A stretch of DNA of 64,000 bases from JBBQXH01 sp963710975. Its GTDB lineage: Bacteria > Actinomycetota > Thermoleophilia > Gaiellales > Gaiellaceae. A program made the translations under genes and the position numbers. The stretch covers positions 248,001 through 312,000 of the forward strand of contig CAVQCG010000004.1 of the NCBI GenBank assembly GCA_963710975.1. Direction: 5' to 3'. Under the pieces are notes generated by a model. The model made no database searches and was not told the origin of the DNA. It was given only the letters and a program-made list of their open reading frames with translations. Shown here piece after piece: positions 56,119 to 63,474 of this stretch; within the stretch, counting starts at the first letter, position 1; each line of letters begins with the position of its first letter.

Positions 56119-56889
56119 ATGGCGCGAGTCGTCGTCATCGTTCCCTTCGCATTCGACGAGGAGGGCCTCGCCAACCGACGGGCGCAGCTCGCCTCGGTCA
56201 AGCTCGGGCCTGAGATCGACTTCGACTACAGGCCCGTAAAAGCTGGGCCCGCCCTCTACGACTCCCATCAGGACCTCATGCTCGCGGACGTCGCCATGTA
56301 CGAGGCGGGACTGAGCGCACAGGAGGACGGCTATGACGCGGTGTGCATCGACACGATGAGCGACTCCGGGGCGAACGCGCTTCGGAGCGTCCTCGACATC
56401 CCCGTCATCGGGCCCGGGCGCGCCTCGTACCTGACAGCGCTCATGCTCGGAAGCAGATTCTCGGTCCTGACGCAGTGGGATCCGTGGATCGCGCTCTACA
56501 AGAAGGGCATGCAGGAGCTCGGAATCGCTCACCTCTGCGCGTCCGTGCGCTCGATCGACACACCGCCCGACGTCGAGAACCTGCTCGGTGGGAAGGAGGA
56601 GGTCGTCTTCCCGAAGCTCGTCGAGCAGGGACTCCGCTGCATCGAGGACGGGGCCGACGTGATCTGCCTCGGGTCCACGACCATGCACCAGTCACACGCG
56701 CACCTCGTCGAGAACCTTCCCGTGCCGGTCATCAACCCGGGCCCCCTCACGTACAAGCTCGCCGAGACGATGCTCGGCCTCGGCCTGACGCAGAGCCGGA
56801 GCGCATATCCGAATCCCCATGTCCGCAAGGACGCGATGGTGCACGCGATGCTCGACGGGGCGGTCGTTGCCGAGCGCGACGAGCCATGA
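56119..56889 (+). CDS. Asp/Glu/hydantoin racemase-fold protein lacking both catalytic cysteines (copy 1)
   Basis: 256 residues, ATG 56119. Family fold is clear: IVPFAFDEEGLANRRAQL, YDAVCIDTMSDSGANALRS, PVIGPGRASYLTALMLG, FSVLTQWDPW and ADVICLGSTTMHQ. Aligned by eye with hydantoin racemase, the first catalytic Cys (in ACFDDTG) corresponds to T79 of DTMSDSG, and the second (LGCAGM) to S186 of LGSTTM. A two-cysteine racemase mechanism is therefore excluded. A nearby C76 cannot substitute without a shift. Possibly a hydrolase or decarboxylase derived from the fold. Four-base overlap with the CoA transferase gene. Confidence 0.82.
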   Translation: MARVVVIVPFAFDEEGLANRRAQLASVKLGPEIDFDYRPVKAGPALYDSHQDLMLADVAMYEAGLSAQEDGYDAVCIDTMSDSGANALRSVLDIPVIGPGRASYLTALMLGSRFSVLTQWDPWIALYKKGMQELGIAHLCASVRSIDTPPDVENLLGGKEEVVFPKLVEQGLRCIEDGADVICLGSTTMHQSHAHLVENLPVPVINPGPLTYKLAETMLGLGLTQSRSAYPNPHVRKDAMVHAMLDGAVVAERDEP

Positions 56890-58115
56890 CTCTCCCGCTC
56901 GCCGACGTCCGTGTCGTCGCAGTCGAGCAGTTCGGAGCGGGACCGTGGGGGACGTTGCAGCTCGCCGATCTCGGCGCCGAGGTCATCAAGATCGAAGACC
57001 CTGCGTCGAGTGGGGACGTCGGGCGCTACGTCCCACCCTTCCAGGAAGGGGAGGACTCGCTCTTCTTCGAGACCTTCAACCGCAACAAGAAGAGCATCTC
57101 CCTCGACCTGCGTCACCCCGAGGCGAGAGGCGTGCTCGAGGATCTCGTGCGCGAGAGCGACGCGGTCTACTCGAACCTCAAGGGGGACCAGCCCCGCAAG
57201 CTCGGCCTGACCTACGACCAGCTGAAGGACGTCAATCCCCGGATCGTCTGCTGCTCGCTCTCCGGGTTCGGCATGACCGGCCCGCGGGCGGCGGAGGGCG
57301 GGTACGACTACATGATGCAAGGGCTTGCCGGCTGGATGAGCCTCACCGGGGAGCCAGGCGGCCCGCCCACCAAGTCGGGGCTGTCGCTCGTGGACCTGTC
57401 GGGCGGCTACGTCTCGGCAATCGCGGTGCTCTCGGGGCTCTGGCGCGCCCGCCGCGACGGCGTGGGTTGTGACTGTGACATCTCCCTCTTCGAGACCGCG
57501 CTCGCCGAGTTGATGTACGTCGGAACGTGGGTCGCGACCGAGGGCTACGAACCGCGGCGGATGCCCAACTCCGCACATCCGTCGATCGTGCCCTTCCAGA
57601 ACGTCCGCACCTCCGACGGCTGGATCGTGGTGGCGTGTCCGAAGCCAAGGTTCTGGGAGCTCCTCTGCCACGCAGTTGGAAGGCCCGAGCTCCTGGAAGA
57701 TCCACGTTTCACCGATTTCGCAGCGCGCGACGTAAACCGCGACGATCTGCTCCTGATCCTCGGCGAGGCGTTCGCCGCCCGGACGAGCGCCGAATGGCTC
57801 GAGATCCTCGGCGACGCGGGAATCCCGAGCTCGGCGATACACGACGTCGCGAACGCGCTCGCCGATCCGCAGGTCATCGCCCGGGGCGGGGTCGTCGAAC
57901 ACGACCACCCGCGGTTCGGCCCGGTGAGGTCGGTCGCGACGCCGCTCCGGGTTGGGGACGAGGAGAAGCCGGTGCGGCGTGCACCGTTCCGTGGGGAGCA
58001 GACGGAGGAGGTACTCGTGGACCTCTGCGGCTACTCACCGGAGCGCGTCCGTCAGCTTTCCGCAGTCGGCGTATTCGGCGAGCGGACGAGGATCACCGCA
58101 GCTCCGCCTTCTTGA
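56886..58115 (+). CDS. CaiB/BaiF family CoA transferase
   Basis: 409 residues, ATG 56886. Type III CoA transferase: VEQFGAGPWGTLQLADLGAEVIKIEDP at the N-terminus, FNRNKKSISLDLRHPEARG, LSGFGMTGPRAAEGGYDYMMQ and the catalytic Asp D170 in SLVDLSGGYVSA. It moves CoA from a donor acyl-CoA to a carboxylic acid, likely the acid released by HyuAB and the racemase-fold protein. Its 3' end overlaps the opposite-strand CoA ligase by 23 bases. Confidence 0.92.
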   Translation: MTLPLADVRVVAVEQFGAGPWGTLQLADLGAEVIKIEDPASSGDVGRYVPPFQEGEDSLFFETFNRNKKSISLDLRHPEARGVLEDLVRESDAVYSNLKGDQPRKLGLTYDQLKDVNPRIVCCSLSGFGMTGPRAAEGGYDYMMQGLAGWMSLTGEPGGPPTKSGLSLVDLSGGYVSAIAVLSGLWRARRDGVGCDCDISLFETALAELMYVGTWVATEGYEPRRMPNSAHPSIVPFQNVRTSDGWIVVACPKPRFWELLCHAVGRPELLEDPRFTDFAARDVNRDDLLLILGEAFAARTSAEWLEILGDAGIPSSAIHDVANALADPQVIARGGVVEHDHPRFGPVRSVATPLRVGDEEKPVRRAPFRGEQTEEVLVDLCGYSPERVRQLSAVGVFGERTRITAAPPS

Positions 58116-59523
58116 CCTTCCCCATCTCGTTTCGGGGGAGGCGGTCCCGGAACAGGACGACCCTCGGCCGCTTGTGCGGCGCGAGCAGGGAGGAGACGTG
58201 ATCGGCGAGCTCGGCGTCGGATGCAGGCGCGTCTTCGCGAAGGACGACCCAGGCGACGATCCGCTCGCCGAGGTCGTCATCCGGCTCGCCGGTCACGGCG
58301 GCCTCGGCGACAGACGGGTGCTCGAGCAGGGCTCCCTCGATCTCCCCGGCCCCGACCTTGAAGCCGCCCGTCTTGATCAGGTCGGTGGCGCGGCGACCCA
58401 CGATGCTGACGAACCCGTCGGCTGCCCGAGTCGCCAGATCGCCGGTGAAGAACCAGCCGTCGCGCATCGCCGCGGCGGTCGCATCCGGCCGGTTGAGGTA
58501 CCCGCTGAAGAGGTTCGGGCCGCGCACGGCGACTTCGCCGATCGTCTCGCCGTCGCTCGCCTCGATCGTCTCGCCGCCATCGTCGACCAGACGGACGTCG
58601 ACCCCGGGTAGCGGAAGTCCTACCGTCCCTGGCCGGCCCTGGCCGCTCGGCACGGCGCAGTTCATGAGCGTTTCCGTCAGGCCGTAGCGCTCGACGACCC
58701 GCACCCCGGTCAGGTTCTCGATTCGCGTGTGCTCCCGTGCGGGGAGAGCGGCAGAGCCCGAGACCAGGAGCCGCGCGCTTCGCAGGCCAGCCGCGATCGA
58801 GGCGTCGGCCTCGGCGGCGTCCGCCAGCCGCCGGTACATCGTCGGGACGGCGAACAGCATCGTTCCACCCTCATCGAGTGCGTCTGCGACGGCTTCGGGC
58901 GAGAAGCCTCCGACGTGGTGCAACCGTCCGCCGACCCGGAGCGGCCCGAGAACTCCGAGCACCAGGCCGTGTGCGTGAAAGAGCGGAAGGCCCTGGACCA
59001 GCACGTCAGCCGGTGTCCAGCCCCAGACTTGGGCGAGCGCGTCGAGGTTCGACTCGATCGCGCGTCGGGAGAGGACGACCCCCTTCGGCGGTCCCGTCGT
59101 CCCCGAGGTGTAGAGGACGAGGGCAGCGGTCTCGTCCGGCGGCTCGTCGGGGAGCGAATGCCGGGCGCTGGTGAGATCGACGGTCAGCCTCGCGAGCTCA
59201 GCCGCGCGGGCGGGAAGCTCCACCCGATCCGCGCAGAGCACCGCCGAGGGGCTGCTGTCGCCGACGATGTGCGCGAGCTCGTGCTCGCCGACCCTCGGAT
59301 TGATCGGGACCACCGCGACACCCGCGGCCAGGCCGCCGAGCACCGCGACGCAGGTCTCGAGCGCGGGTTCCGCCCAGACGGCGACACGCTCCATCCCAGC
59401 GACCCCGGCGGCAACTCCGGCGACGGCACCCGCGAGATCCGGGTATCCGAGCGCCCGCCCGTCGACCCTGATCGCCTCCCCCCGCGGAGGATCGTTCAGG
59501 GCGGGGAAGAGACCGCTCGACAT
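58093..59523 (-). CDS. Acyl-CoA synthetase, malonyl-CoA-synthetase-like
   Basis: 476 residues, ATG 59523 with TAGACT seven bases upstream (leaderless). AMP-forming ligase motifs: LVLYTSGTTGPPKGVVLS (P-loop), GLPLFHAHGLVLGVLGPL, VERYGLTETLMNCAVP, DGWFFTGDLATRAADGFVSIVGR, KTGGFKVGAGEIE and the terminal catalytic Lys in LPRNEMGKVKKAEL. The HAHGL and YGLTET forms resemble MatB-type malonyl-CoA ligases. It gives a second, ATP-driven route to a CoA ester next to the CoA transferase. Confidence 0.88.
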   Translation of the reverse strand: MSSGLFPALNDPPRGEAIRVDGRALGYPDLAGAVAGVAAGVAGMERVAVWAEPALETCVAVLGGLAAGVAVVPINPRVGEHELAHIVGDSSPSAVLCADRVELPARAAELARLTVDLTSARHSLPDEPPDETAALVLYTSGTTGPPKGVVLSRRAIESNLDALAQVWGWTPADVLVQGLPLFHAHGLVLGVLGPLRVGGRLHHVGGFSPEAVADALDEGGTMLFAVPTMYRRLADAAEADASIAAGLRSARLLVSGSAALPAREHTRIENLTGVRVVERYGLTETLMNCAVPSGQGRPGTVGLPLPGVDVRLVDDGGETIEASDGETIGEVAVRGPNLFSGYLNRPDATAAAMRDGWFFTGDLATRAADGFVSIVGRRATDLIKTGGFKVGAGEIEGALLEHPSVAEAAVTGEPDDDLGERIVAWVVLREDAPASDAELADHVSSLLAPHKRPRVVLFRDRLPRNEMGKVKKAELR

Positions 59524-59579
59524 GCGGGCGAGTCTAATGTGGGAAGATCGGCGTCAACACGACGAGCGGAGGGAGGGCC

Positions 59580-60350
59580 GTGCGTATCAAGTTCATCATC
59601 CCGTTTCCCTTCGACGACGAGGGCATTGCAAACCGGGCAGCCCAGATCCCGCAGGAGCTCCTCGGCCCGGATACCACGGTGGAGTGCATTCCTGTCCGGA
59701 ACAGCGCCACGTTCGTGACCGACTACTACGAGGCGATGCTCTTCGACGTGTACATCACCGAGGCTGGCTTGCGTGCCGAGGCCGAGGGCTACGACGCCGT
59801 GATCATGGACACGGTGTCCGACTCCGGGCTCTATGCGCTCCGCTCGCGACTCACGATTCCGGTGATCGGACCGGGCCTCGTCTCCTACGCGGTCGCGATC
59901 ATGCTCGGCAAGCGGTTCTCGATCGTGACGATGTGGGATCGATGGCGGCATCTGTACGAGAAGAACCTCGACCTGTACCACCTCTGGGAGAAATGCGCCT
60001 CGGTGCGTGCCGTGAACATCCCGCCAGACGTCGAGGCGTTGTTCGCCGGGAAGGAGGAGGAGATGTTCGAGAAGCTGACGGCCGAGGCTCGCGCGGCGAT
60101 CGAGGAGGACGGTGCCGACGTGATCCTTCTCGGCTCGACCACGATGCACCAGGCCGGCGACTACATGGCGAAGAATCTCCCGTGTCCGGTCATCAACCCG
60201 GGGCCCGTGGGGATCAAGATGGCGGAGACGCTCGTGACGCTCGGGCTGTCGCACTCGAAGATTGCCTTCCCGAGCCCGGACACGATCCAGGACGAGAAGT
60301 TCTTCTCGCTCGTCGGGGCCGACGGCACGACCGGGGAGGTGCCTCGATGA
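59580..60350 (+). CDS. Asp/Glu/hydantoin racemase-fold protein lacking both catalytic cysteines (copy 2)
   Basis: 256 residues, GTG 59580 behind GGAGGGAGGG. Paralogue of the protein at 56119 with the same length: IIPFPFDDEGIANRAAQI, YDAVIMDTVSDSGLYALRS, IPVIGPGLVSYAVAIMLG and ADVILLGSTTMHQ. T78 and S186 occupy the two catalytic-cysteine positions, and the stray Cys of copy 1 is Ile here. Conservation of DT-x-SDSG and LGSTTMHQ in both copies points to a real but different active site. First gene of an operon with a cupin and a DUF1116 gene (ATGA overlap). Confidence 0.82.
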   Translation: MRIKFIIPFPFDDEGIANRAAQIPQELLGPDTTVECIPVRNSATFVTDYYEAMLFDVYITEAGLRAEAEGYDAVIMDTVSDSGLYALRSRLTIPVIGPGLVSYAVAIMLGKRFSIVTMWDRWRHLYEKNLDLYHLWEKCASVRAVNIPPDVEALFAGKEEEMFEKLTAEARAAIEEDGADVILLGSTTMHQAGDYMAKNLPCPVINPGPVGIKMAETLVTLGLSHSKIAFPSPDTIQDEKFFSLVGADGTTGEVPR

Positions 60351-60727
60351 GCAGCCTCACCGATCCAATCGAAGGCGGCAGGCACCACGAGGTCGGTGGG
60401 CTCGAGATCGATACGCTCAGGGCCGGCAACGGCCGGCTGAAGCGGACGGTCTATCCGCCGGGATGGCGCTGGTCGACCCACATGCAGCCCGTCTCCGGGA
60501 CGCCGTACTGCATGCACACGCACCTCGGCTTCCTCGCCCAGGGTCGGATCGCCGGGGTCTACGAGGACGGATGCGAGTACGACGTCGTGGCGCCGCAGTT
60601 CGCCATCGTCGAGGCTGGGCACGACACCTGGGTGGTCGGAGACGAGCCGGCGGTCTTCATCTCCTGGGACTCGGAGGAGGGAACCGCTCGCCGCTTCGGC
60701 CTCCCTGAGCGGCATGAGCACGGCTAA
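60347..60727 (+). CDS. Small cupin protein
   Basis: 126 residues, ATG 60347 overlapping the racemase-fold stop. A single cupin barrel is suggested by TVYPPGWRWSTHMQPVSG, YCMHTHLGFLAQGRIAGVYEDG and FAIVEAGHDTWVVGDEPAVF. Metal ligands may be His in MHTH and His in AGHDTW. Could isomerise, hydrolyse or only bind a small product. Ends inside the DUF1116 gene start. Confidence 0.75.
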   Translation: MSSLTDPIEGGRHHEVGGLEIDTLRAGNGRLKRTVYPPGWRWSTHMQPVSGTPYCMHTHLGFLAQGRIAGVYEDGCEYDVVAPQFAIVEAGHDTWVVGDEPAVFISWDSEEGTARRFGLPERHEHG

Positions 60728-61955
60728 CGCTGACGCGAACCGCCGCGCGGTCGCGCATGTCCTCGCGAGCAACCCGGTGCTCGTCGGCGTTCGGCCTGCG
60801 GGCGAGGTCGTGCCGGGCCTCACGCCCGACCTCATTCTCCACGCCGCGCCACCAGCGCCGTGGGCGCGACTGAGTGACCTGCTGCACGGCGGACTGATCG
60901 GCGCAGCGCTGTTCGAAGGCCTCGCATCGGATGCCCTCGAGGCAGAGGCAAAACTGGCGAGCGGACAGATCCGGCTTGCGGCCGCCCAGGATCACCACGC
61001 GATGGCTGGGGGCGCGGGCGCGATCACCTGGTCGATGCCTGTGGTGGTAGTCGAGGACCGGGTGACGGGCGCTCGGGCCCACCATTTCCTGATGGAGGGC
61101 TTCGGGGCGACGCTGGTTCTCGGCGTGTTCGACGACGAGGTGCTCGACCGCCTGACGTGGCTCCGAGACGAGGTGGCACCGGCGCTCGACGACGCAATCC
61201 GGGCACTCGGAGGAATCGAGCTCAGGCCGATCATCGTCGAGGCGCTGTGCCGCGGCGACGAGCTTCACAACCGGAACGCGGCGGCGACATCGCTGCTAGC
61301 CGAGCGGCTCGCGGCTGGATTCGCGAAGGCCAGAACGAGCGCGGACGTGGTTGCTCGGATCCTCGCGTTCCTGGCCGGGAACCCCCAGTTCTTCGTCGCC
61401 TGCTCTCTTGCTGCATCGCATCTCACGCTCGATTCTGGCGCAGGAATCGAGGGCTCCAGCCTGGTCACGGCGGCCGGCGCGAATGGTCGTGAGTGCGGGA
61501 TCAAGGTCTCCGGCCTTGGCGATCGCTGGTTCACGGCCCCGGCCGAGCTTCCTGTCGGGCCCCTGCTCGCTGGGTTTGACGAGGACGACGTAGGGCCCGG
61601 CTGCGGCGATTCGCTTCTCGTCGAGTGCGCAGGTCTTGGTGCGACCGTGCTACCGGCTGCGCCGGCGCTCTGGTCGCTCCTCGGGCTCGACGATCGAGGA
61701 GCCAAGACCATCTTCGACCAGACGAAGCAGATTGCGCTCGCCGAGCATCCTCACTACCGAATACCCGCTCTCGGAAACCAAGGGGCGCCTGTCGGGATCG
61801 ACGTGCTGAAGGTGGTCGCAACCGGTATCCGCCCGGTGATCGACATCGTCATGGTTCACCCGGAACGGGGTCGCGGAATGGTCGGCCTCGGTCTGACGTC
61901 ACCGCCGATGGCGTGCTTCGAACAGGCAGCCGAGGCGCTCGTGCCACACGCCTGA
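60714..61955 (+). CDS. DUF1116 family protein (YlbE/AllG-like)
   Basis: 413 residues, ATG 60714 overlapping the cupin gene by 14 bases. Blocks NPVLVGVRPAGEVVPGL, LSDLLHGGLIGAALFEGL, AAQDHHAMAGGAGAITWSMP, RGDELHNRNAAATSLL and GNPQFFVACSLAASHLTLD are characteristic of DUF1116. In E. coli the relative YlbE works with FdrA and YlbF in oxamate carbamoyl transfer at the end of allantoin breakdown (established for that organism). No FdrA or YlbF homologue lies in this window, so the partner is missing, distant or different. The allantoin-operon genes at 14804-17379 fit the same theme. Confidence 0.85.
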   Translation: MSTANADANRRAVAHVLASNPVLVGVRPAGEVVPGLTPDLILHAAPPAPWARLSDLLHGGLIGAALFEGLASDALEAEAKLASGQIRLAAAQDHHAMAGGAGAITWSMPVVVVEDRVTGARAHHFLMEGFGATLVLGVFDDEVLDRLTWLRDEVAPALDDAIRALGGIELRPIIVEALCRGDELHNRNAAATSLLAERLAAGFAKARTSADVVARILAFLAGNPQFFVACSLAASHLTLDSGAGIEGSSLVTAAGANGRECGIKVSGLGDRWFTAPAELPVGPLLAGFDEDDVGPGCGDSLLVECAGLGATVLPAAPALWSLLGLDDRGAKTIFDQTKQIALAEHPHYRIPALGNQGAPVGIDVLKVVATGIRPVIDIVMVHPERGRGMVGLGLTSPPMACFEQAAEALVPHA

Positions 61956-61968
61956 CCTGCCCGGCGGG

Positions 61969-62664
61969 TTAGATCATCCCGTCGACGATCGCCACTGCTC
62001 TCACCGGCGATCCGGCGGCCGGCTCGAGCCTCAACGGGAACCCGTAGAAGTCGAAGCGGCGGTTCACGACCTCCTTCAGGTTGTTGAGGTTCTCGTAGTG
62101 CGTGATCCCACGCTCGGCGCACGCGCGGTGGTTTGGATACGCATCCGTCTCGTAGACGAGGTCCGGGCTGATCGACTCGACGCCGAAGATCTTCACGCCG
62201 CGGTCTGCCATCCAGTGGACGCACTCCGCAGCGACACCCGAGAATCCGTTGAGGAACGCGGGTGTACCCGCGGTTCGGTTGTAGTGATCGGTGCAAAACA
62301 GCAAGATGTCGCCGCTGCCCGCCTCGAGCCCGCCCGCCTCGAGCGCCTTCTCCAGTTCCTCGACGGTGACCTCGTGCCCTGCCGGATACTGTCGCACGTC
62401 GACGCAGATCGCCTCGCCGCAGAATGTGTCGAGCGGCATCTCGGCGATCCTCGGGGCCCCGGGTGCGGGATCGAAGTGGGCGAGAGCATCGACGTGGGTG
62501 GCGGCATGATTCGAGGTGACGATGATCTCGGCATCGAACGACTTCTTCCCGGGCGCGGCGTCTGCATGCACGATCTGCCGCAGGATCTGAACGGTCGGGA
62601 AGAAGGGATGGAGCTGGGTCTGTCCGGAGAGTGGCTGGCTCAGATCGATCACACAGCGTGACAT
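61969..62664 (-). CDS. Cyclase/kynurenine-formamidase-like metal hydrolase
   Basis: 231 residues, ATG 62664 overlapping the creatininase stop by one base. The family metal motif HxxTHxDxxxHF is present (NHAATHVDALAHFDP), preceded by VIDLSQPLSGQT, with LLFCTDHYNRT and FGVESISPD later. Hydrolyses a formamide, lactam or cyclic imide. Convergent with the DUF1116 gene, 13 bases between stops. Confidence 0.87.
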   Translation of the reverse strand: MSRCVIDLSQPLSGQTQLHPFFPTVQILRQIVHADAAPGKKSFDAEIIVTSNHAATHVDALAHFDPAPGAPRIAEMPLDTFCGEAICVDVRQYPAGHEVTVEELEKALEAGGLEAGSGDILLFCTDHYNRTAGTPAFLNGFSGVAAECVHWMADRGVKIFGVESISPDLVYETDAYPNHRACAERGITHYENLNNLKEVVNRRFDFYGFPLRLEPAAGSPVRAVAIVDGMI

Positions 62665-63443
62665 CACGCCTCCTTTCCAGACATCTCGCGGGCCACCTGA
62701 ACCATCCGGGGGACGAGCGCCTCGACGAGCCGCTCGCCCAGCTCGGTGCTCGCGCGGGTCGCGTCGCCCACGACGCCCGAGGCAGTGATGTCGCGGAGCA
62801 TGTCCATCGGCACGACCACCTTCGGGCCGGCGTGGCGCATCCCGTACTGACCGAGCGACGTCCACGGCAGCCCGGCGTCCCTCACCGCCGCGCCCCGGTC
62901 GTACGCGTCGCGCGTCGCTCGCTCCATGAGGACGCGCTGGCCGAGCGCGAGCGCGAGCGATGTCTCCGCTTCCTCTGCGTGGATCATCGGCCCCTCGACA
63001 GGCGCGAGGACGTCGGCCGCGAGATCCCACCACTGGACGAGGAAGACCCGACGCCCGGTGGTCTCGAAGTAGTGGTTCACCGCGACCGTGAGCGCGGCGA
63101 TGTTCCCACCGTGGCCGTTCACCGCGATGAGGTTCCGGAAGCCGTGCTGGACGAGCGAATCACATATCTCGCGGAACACCTGTAGAAACGTCGTCGTCGA
63201 GAGACGCATGCTCCCCGGGAACTGCATGTGGTACCAGGAGAGCGTCACGTTCAGCGTCGGCGCCACGAGGATGGTGACACCCTCCTCGTGTCCGAGCGTC
63301 GCCGCCCGGGCGCACAGCGAGCGGGCGATGAGGCAGTCGGTGTCGAGCGGCATGTGGGGGCCATGCTGCTCGGTCGTCCCGATGGGAATCAGGACGGCGT
63401 CGACGCCTGCAGCGATGTGGGTTTCGACCTCCTCCCAGGTCAT
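62664..63443 (-). CDS. Creatininase family protein
   Basis: 259 residues from ATG 63443 (MTWEEVETHIAAG, the usual family opening). Metal-site motifs: PIGTTEQHGPHMPLDTD, APTLNVTLSWYH, LIAVNGHGGNIAAL, WDLAADVLAP and HAEEAETS. Family members interconvert creatinine and creatine or open related amide bonds; some belong to other pathways, so creatinine itself is not proven. An in-frame ATT at 63470, seven bases after GAGGAG, is a possible upstream start adding nine residues. Five-prime neighbour is the cupin dioxygenase-like gene. Confidence 0.87.
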   Translation of the reverse strand: MTWEEVETHIAAGVDAVLIPIGTTEQHGPHMPLDTDCLIARSLCARAATLGHEEGVTILVAPTLNVTLSWYHMQFPGSMRLSTTTFLQVFREICDSLVQHGFRNLIAVNGHGGNIAALTVAVNHYFETTGRRVFLVQWWDLAADVLAPVEGPMIHAEEAETSLALALGQRVLMERATRDAYDRGAAVRDAGLPWTSLGQYGMRHAGPKVVVPMDMLRDITASGVVGDATRASTELGERLVEALVPRMVQVAREMSGKEA

Positions 63444-63474
63444 CCGCTCGATGAAACGCTCGGTGGAAATGCCG

